From Streptomyces marispadix (GTDB lineage: Bacteria; Actinomycetota; Actinomycetes; Streptomycetales; Streptomycetaceae), in the NCBI RefSeq assembly GCF_022524345.1, contig NZ_JAKWJU010000002.1:1860001-1924000 (forward strand): DNA of 64,000 nucleotides, written 5' to 3'. Below the pieces are notes generated by a model, which saw nothing but the letters and a program-made list of their open reading frames with translations, was not told where the DNA came from and made no database searches. Below are positions 60,923 through 64,000 of the stretch, one piece after another (position 1 is the stretch's first letter; every line of letters begins with the position of its first letter). Made by a program: the position numbers and the translations under genes.

Positions 60923-61834
60923 GTGACTTCTGCGACCCCGTCCCTCGACCGCATCCGGGTCGGCTCGGCGCCCGACTCGTGGGGCGTCTGGTTCCCGGAC
61001 GACCCCGAGCAGGTGCCGTGGCAGCGCTTCCTCGACGAGGTCTCACAGGCCGGCTACGAGTGGATCGAGCTCGGCCCCTACGGCTATCTGCCGACCGACC
61101 CCGCACGCCTCGGGGACGAGGTCGGCTCCCGCGGCCTCCAGGTCTCCGCCGGCACCGTCTTCACCTCGCTGCACCGCGGCCCGGAGGTCTGGGACGCGAC
61201 TTGGGAGCACGTCGGCCAAGTCGCCGCGCTCACACAGGCGATGGGCGCCCGCAACCTCGTGGTCATCCCGTCCTTCTGGCGGGACGACAAGACCGCCGAG
61301 GAGATCGAACCGCGCGAACTCACCTCCGAGCAGTGGCGCCATCTCGCGAGCGGCACCGAACGGCTGGCCCGCGAAGTACGGGACGAGTACGGGCTGGAGA
61401 TCATGGTCCACCCGCACGCGGACACCCATATCGACACCGAGGAGCACGTCGAGCGCTTCCTCGACGCGACCGACTCCGGACTGGTCAACCTCTGCCTGGA
61501 CACGGGCCATTACGCCTACTGCGGGGGCGACAGCGTCAAACTGATCGAGACCTACGGCGAACGCATCGGCTATCTGCACCTCAAGCAGGTCGACCCCGAG
61601 ATCCTCTCGGACGTGGTGGCCAAGGGGACGCCCTTCGGGCCCGCGGTGCGGCAGGGCGTGATGTGCGAACCTCCGCTGGGCGTACCGGCGATGGAGCCCG
61701 TGCTGGCCGCCGCACAGGGGCTCGGCGTCGACCTCTTCGCGATCGTCGAGCAGGACATGTATCCGTGCCCGCCGGACCGTCCGCTGCCGATCGCCCAGCG
61801 CACAAGGCGTTTTCTGCGCGGGTGCGGCGCCTAG
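60923..61834 (+). CDS. iolE: Inosose dehydratase-like TIM barrel protein
   Basis: The 303-residue protein starts DRIRVGSAPDSWGVWFPDDPEQVPWQRFLDEVSQAGYEWIELGPYGY, a close match to the inosose dehydratase/AP-endonuclease-2 family, and keeps the metal ligands in HPHADTHIDTEE, CLDTGHYAYCGGD, YLHLKQVD and IVEQDMYP. It dehydrates scyllo-inosose to the dione used by IolD. GTG at 60923 follows GAGGAG. Divergence from iolC around shared operators supports a joint role. Confidence 0.93.
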   Translation: MTSATPSLDRIRVGSAPDSWGVWFPDDPEQVPWQRFLDEVSQAGYEWIELGPYGYLPTDPARLGDEVGSRGLQVSAGTVFTSLHRGPEVWDATWEHVGQVAALTQAMGARNLVVIPSFWRDDKTAEEIEPRELTSEQWRHLASGTERLAREVRDEYGLEIMVHPHADTHIDTEEHVERFLDATDSGLVNLCLDTGHYAYCGGDSVKLIETYGERIGYLHLKQVDPEILSDVVAKGTPFGPAVRQGVMCEPPLGVPAMEPVLAAAQGLGVDLFAIVEQDMYPCPPDRPLPIAQRTRRFLRGCGA

Positions 61835-62148
61835 GGGCCCAACTCGGCGCCTTGCGGGCCCGATCGCACTCACGGCAGGGGCACTGGTACGGGCACCGGC
61901 ACGTCGCACAGCAGGGGCCCGGGCACCCGAACGGCGCCTGAACGGCTCGATGTCGGCGGCTTGTCACGAGCGTCACCGTTCTCCGGCCGTCATGTCACAG
62001 AGCCTCAACAGGCCCTCCCCGTCGATCACTCAGCGTCGTTCACCGCACACATTCTGATGATCGAAAGCCGAGAGGCGGACCGGCGGCAGACCGCGGCCGC
62101 GGGGACTTTTCGGCAATCGCTTTGTGATCCCCTGTGGGAGGTGCCGAG
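61835..62148. other. Gap between iolE and the small HTH gene
   Basis: The 314 bp contain several GTCAC/GTGAC words near 61965-62000 and an AT-richer stretch at 62035-62130 that probably holds the HTH promoter. No gene or clear terminator is seen. Confidence 0.5.
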
Positions 62149-62343
62149 TTGGCCGATCGACGACTCTGGTCGTACAAGGACATCGCCGCGCACATCGGAG
62201 TCCGTACGGACACGGTGCGCTCGTACCGCAAGCACGGCCTGCTGCCACCACCCGACCACGTGGAGGGCGGCAGGCCGTACTGGTACGCGGACACGGTACG
62301 GACCTGGGTCATGCACCGGCCCAGCCACCGGGGAGGGCGGTGA
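62149..62343 (+). CDS. Small AlpA/MerR-like helix-turn-helix protein
   Basis: The 64-residue protein is almost entirely one HTH with a short wing (LWSYKDIAAHIGVRTDTVRSYRKHGLLPPPDHVEGGRPYWYADTVRTWVMHRP). Similar lone HTH proteins are common in Streptomyces. TTG at 62149 has GGGAGG seven bases upstream; a GTG at 62134 lies inside that ribosome site region and is less likely. It is followed by a strong terminator, so it is monocistronic. Target unknown. Confidence 0.88.
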   Translation: MADRRLWSYKDIAAHIGVRTDTVRSYRKHGLLPPPDHVEGGRPYWYADTVRTWVMHRPSHRGGR

Positions 62344-62418
62344 GGCGGCGCGACCGACGCGCAGCCCCTGACCGAGCCCCGACGAACCCCGGACCGCATC
62401 CCGGCCCCCGGCCTCAGC

Positions 62419-62471
62419 AGGCCCCGGAGCCCGTCTCCCGAGAGATCACCGGAAGGCGGGCTCCGGGGCCT
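62419..62471 (+). terminator. 15-bp stem terminator before the cop operon
   Basis: AGGCCCCGGAGCCCG (62419-62433) pairs perfectly with 62457-62471 across a 23-nt loop, between the HTH gene and the copper operon promoter. Confidence 0.75.
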
Positions 62472-62507
62472 CTGTCATATTCGGACCCATCGCACGGGAC
62501 CGAGGGA

Positions 62508-62523
62508 ATACCTAGGGGGGTAT
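62508..62523. promoter_or_regulatory. CsoR-type copper operator
   Basis: ATACCTAGGGGGGTAT has the ATACC...GGTAT arms and G-tract of CsoR operators. The following TATAGT (62521-62526) is a good -10 and overlaps the box, so Cu-free CsoR would block the promoter. It is 53 bp before copZ. The csoR gene is not in view. Confidence 0.82.
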
Positions 62524-62575
62524 AGTGGTTCCCGCCTCCGAAGGACACCGGAGCACCAGTCACCAGGGAGCGAAG

Positions 62576-62794
62576 ATGAGCACTGTCACCACCACGTACA
62601 AGGTCAGCGGCATGAGCTGCGGGCACTGCGAGGGCGCCGTCTCAGACGAGATCTCCGGGATCGACGGCGTGACGTCGGTGAAGGCCGTAGCCGCCACCGG
62701 CGAGGTCACCGTCACCTCCACCACCGAGCCGGACGACGAGGCCGTGCGGGCCGTCGTCGACGAAGCCGGTTTCGAACTGGCCGGACGCGCCTGA
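62576..62794 (+). CDS. copZ: Copper chaperone CopZ (HMA domain)
   Basis: The 72-residue protein is a single heavy-metal-associated domain with the Cu(I) motif MSCGHC at about residues 13-18 and a beta-alpha-beta layout. It carries Cu(I) to the CopA ATPase next to it. ATG at 62576 follows AGGGAG; the open frame upstream overlaps the CsoR box and is rejected. It is the first gene of the copper operon. Confidence 0.95.
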   Translation: MSTVTTTYKVSGMSCGHCEGAVSDEISGIDGVTSVKAVAATGEVTVTSTTEPDDEAVRAVVDEAGFELAGRA

Positions 62795-62853
62795 GAGTCC
62801 GGCGCCCCTCACACCCCATGAACCACGTTTCCTAGGTCCCCGGGAGCATCACG

Positions 62854-64000
62854 ATGACCGGCACCACGGCACAGGACGCACCCGCCGCCGGCGGGGAGCG
62901 CGAGGACGAGCAGCGTGTGGAACTGTCCATCGGCGGCATGACGTGCGCCTCCTGCGCCGCCCGGGTCGAGAAGAAGCTGAACCGGATGGACGGCGTCTCC
63001 GCGAGCGTCAACTACGCGACGGAGAAGGCGAGGATCTCCTACCCGGACGGGGTGTCCGTCGAGGACCTCGTCGCCACCGTGGAGCGGACCGGCTACTCGG
63101 CCCGGCCGCCGCAGCCGCGCACACCGGGCGGATCGGGGGCGGAGGCAGGCGAGAAGACCGACCGGGAGACGGGTCGGGGAACCGGCCCGGCAGCCGGGCG
63201 AGAGGCCGAGCCCGCGGCCTCGGGGGCCGAGCCGGGAGCGGAGCCCGAATCCGCACCGGGCTCCCGACCGGACGAACTCGGCGCGCTGCGGCGGCGCTTG
63301 ATCGTCACGCTCGTGCTGTCCGTACCGGTCGTGCTGCTGTCGATGGTGCCGCCCCTCCAGTTCGACTACTGGCAGTGGCTCTCGCTCGTACTGGCCTCGC
63401 CCGTGGTCGTCTGGGGCGGGCTGCCCTTCCACCGCGCCACCTGGACGAACCTGCGGCACGGCGCCGCCACCATGGACACCCTGATCACGGTGGGCACGCT
63501 CGCGGCCTTCGGCTGGTCGGTGTGGGCACTGTTCCTCGGGGACGCCGGAATGCCGGGCATGCGCCACGGCTTCGAGCTCTCCCTCTCCCCCGGTTCCGGC
63601 GGCGCGTCGTCGGCTCTCTATCTCGAAGTGGCCGCGGGAGTCACCACGTTCCTGCTCCTCGGCCGTTATCTGGAGGCACGGGCCAAGCGGAAGGCGGGCG
63701 CCGCGCTGAGGGCGCTGATGCGGCTCGGCGCGAAGGACGTGGCCGTGCTGCGGGACGGCACCGAGCACCGGATTCCGGTGTCGCGGCTGGCGGTCGGCGA
63801 CCGCTTCGTCGTACGCCCCGGTGAGACGGTCGCCACGGACGGCACCGTCGACGAGGGCGGCTCCGCGCTGGACACCTCGATGCTCACGGGCGAGTCGATG
63901 CCGGTCGACGTGGGCCCGGGGGACGCGGTGACGGGCGCGACGGTCAACGTCTCGGGGCGACTGGTGGTGACCGCCACCCGGGTCGGCTCCGACACCCAAC
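62854..64000 (+). CDS. copA: Copper-exporting P-type ATPase CopA (3' end beyond window)
   Basis: The visible 382 residues have an N-terminal HMA domain with M29-TCASC, a Glu/Gly/Pro-rich linker of about 60 residues, four membrane helices (LIVTLVLSVPVVLLSMVPP onward), GAATMDTLITVGTLAAFGW typical of P1B ATPases, and the actuator domain with the TGES motif at residue 345. The CPC membrane motif and the DKTGT phosphorylation site are expected just past the window end. It lies 59 bp after copZ under the same CsoR-type control. Confidence 0.95.
   Translation, partial: MTGTTAQDAPAAGGEREDEQRVELSIGGMTCASCAARVEKKLNRMDGVSASVNYATEKARISYPDGVSVEDLVATVERTGYSARPPQPRTPGGSGAEAGEKTDRETGRGTGPAAGREAEPAASGAEPGAEPESAPGSRPDELGALRRRLIVTLVLSVPVVLLSMVPPLQFDYWQWLSLVLASPVVVWGGLPFHRATWTNLRHGAATMDTLITVGTLAAFGWSVWALFLGDAGMPGMRHGFELSLSPGSGGASSALYLEVAAGVTTFLLLGRYLEARAKRKAGAALRALMRLGAKDVAVLRDGTEHRIPVSRLAVGDRFVVRPGETVATDGTVDEGGSALDTSMLTGESMPVDVGPGDAVTGATVNVSGRLVVTATRVGSDTQ

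Overview
The window is very GC-rich DNA with G/C at nearly every third codon position, frequent GTG and some TTG starts, and many ATGA/GTGA stop-start overlaps. Its gene families (Ku and LigC-type ligase, snapalysin-type protease, DmdR-type iron box, CsoR-type copper box, actinobacterial CtaF, a conserved small HTH protein) point to a high-GC actinomycete, most likely Streptomyces or a close relative. No rRNA, tRNA, CRISPR array, prophage or transposase was seen. It reads as an accessory chromosomal region built of independent metabolic blocks.

Layout. (1) 1-9724: a glycan-use locus with the end of a sugar ABC permease, a GH39 enzyme, a Tat-exported glycoamylase-like (PF10091) protein, a type I sulfatase, its activating formylglycine-generating enzyme (FGE) and a Tat-exported GH35 enzyme preceded by a LacI-type operator. 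Together they suggest use of a sulfated glycan, with desulfation inside the cell. (2) 9992-13720: a second-copy respiratory module, ctaD-ctaF-qcrB, without its usual partners. (3) 13812-18458: a methyltransferase, Ku, glutamate decarboxylase and a membrane-anchored ABM-domain protein. (4) 18569-22430: a three-subunit PaoABC-like molybdenum aldehyde oxidoreductase, followed by a secreted-repeat lipoprotein and a small membrane protein. (5) 23632-27565: an iron-box-controlled efeO-efeB-efeU ferrous iron uptake operon closed by a strong terminator.

(6) 27644-35419: an unlisted 50-codon reading frame coupled by ATGA to a LuxR-type regulator with a degenerate receiver, followed by a secreted GH92 mannosidase, a beta-phosphoglucomutase-like HAD protein and a GH65 phosphorylase. 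(7) 35420-43522: a lipoprotein metalloprotease, a GNAT acetyltransferase, a TetR-ABC transporter cassette whose permease is frameshifted, and a PucR-type regulator. (8) 43778-53678: an ArsB/NhaD-type transporter with a CBS protein, a DHFR-like reductase, an ATP-dependent DNA ligase, a frameshifted FUSC membrane protein, small ligand-binding and PepSY proteins, and two methyltransferases. (9) 53902-61834: inositol catabolism (mmsA, iolD, iolB, aldolase, iolC and divergent iolE) with a repeated 12-bp operator candidate between iolC and iolE. (10) 62149-64000: a small HTH protein, then copZ-copA copper export behind a CsoR-type box; copA runs off the window.

Two general traits stand out. Short tandem repeats (6 to 26 bp units) occur in many intergenic gaps and inside low-complexity protein tails. 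Two transporter-like membrane genes each carry a single frame disruption, which may be real decay or base-calling error in GC-rich runs. Family assignments rest on motifs read by eye; no database search was run.
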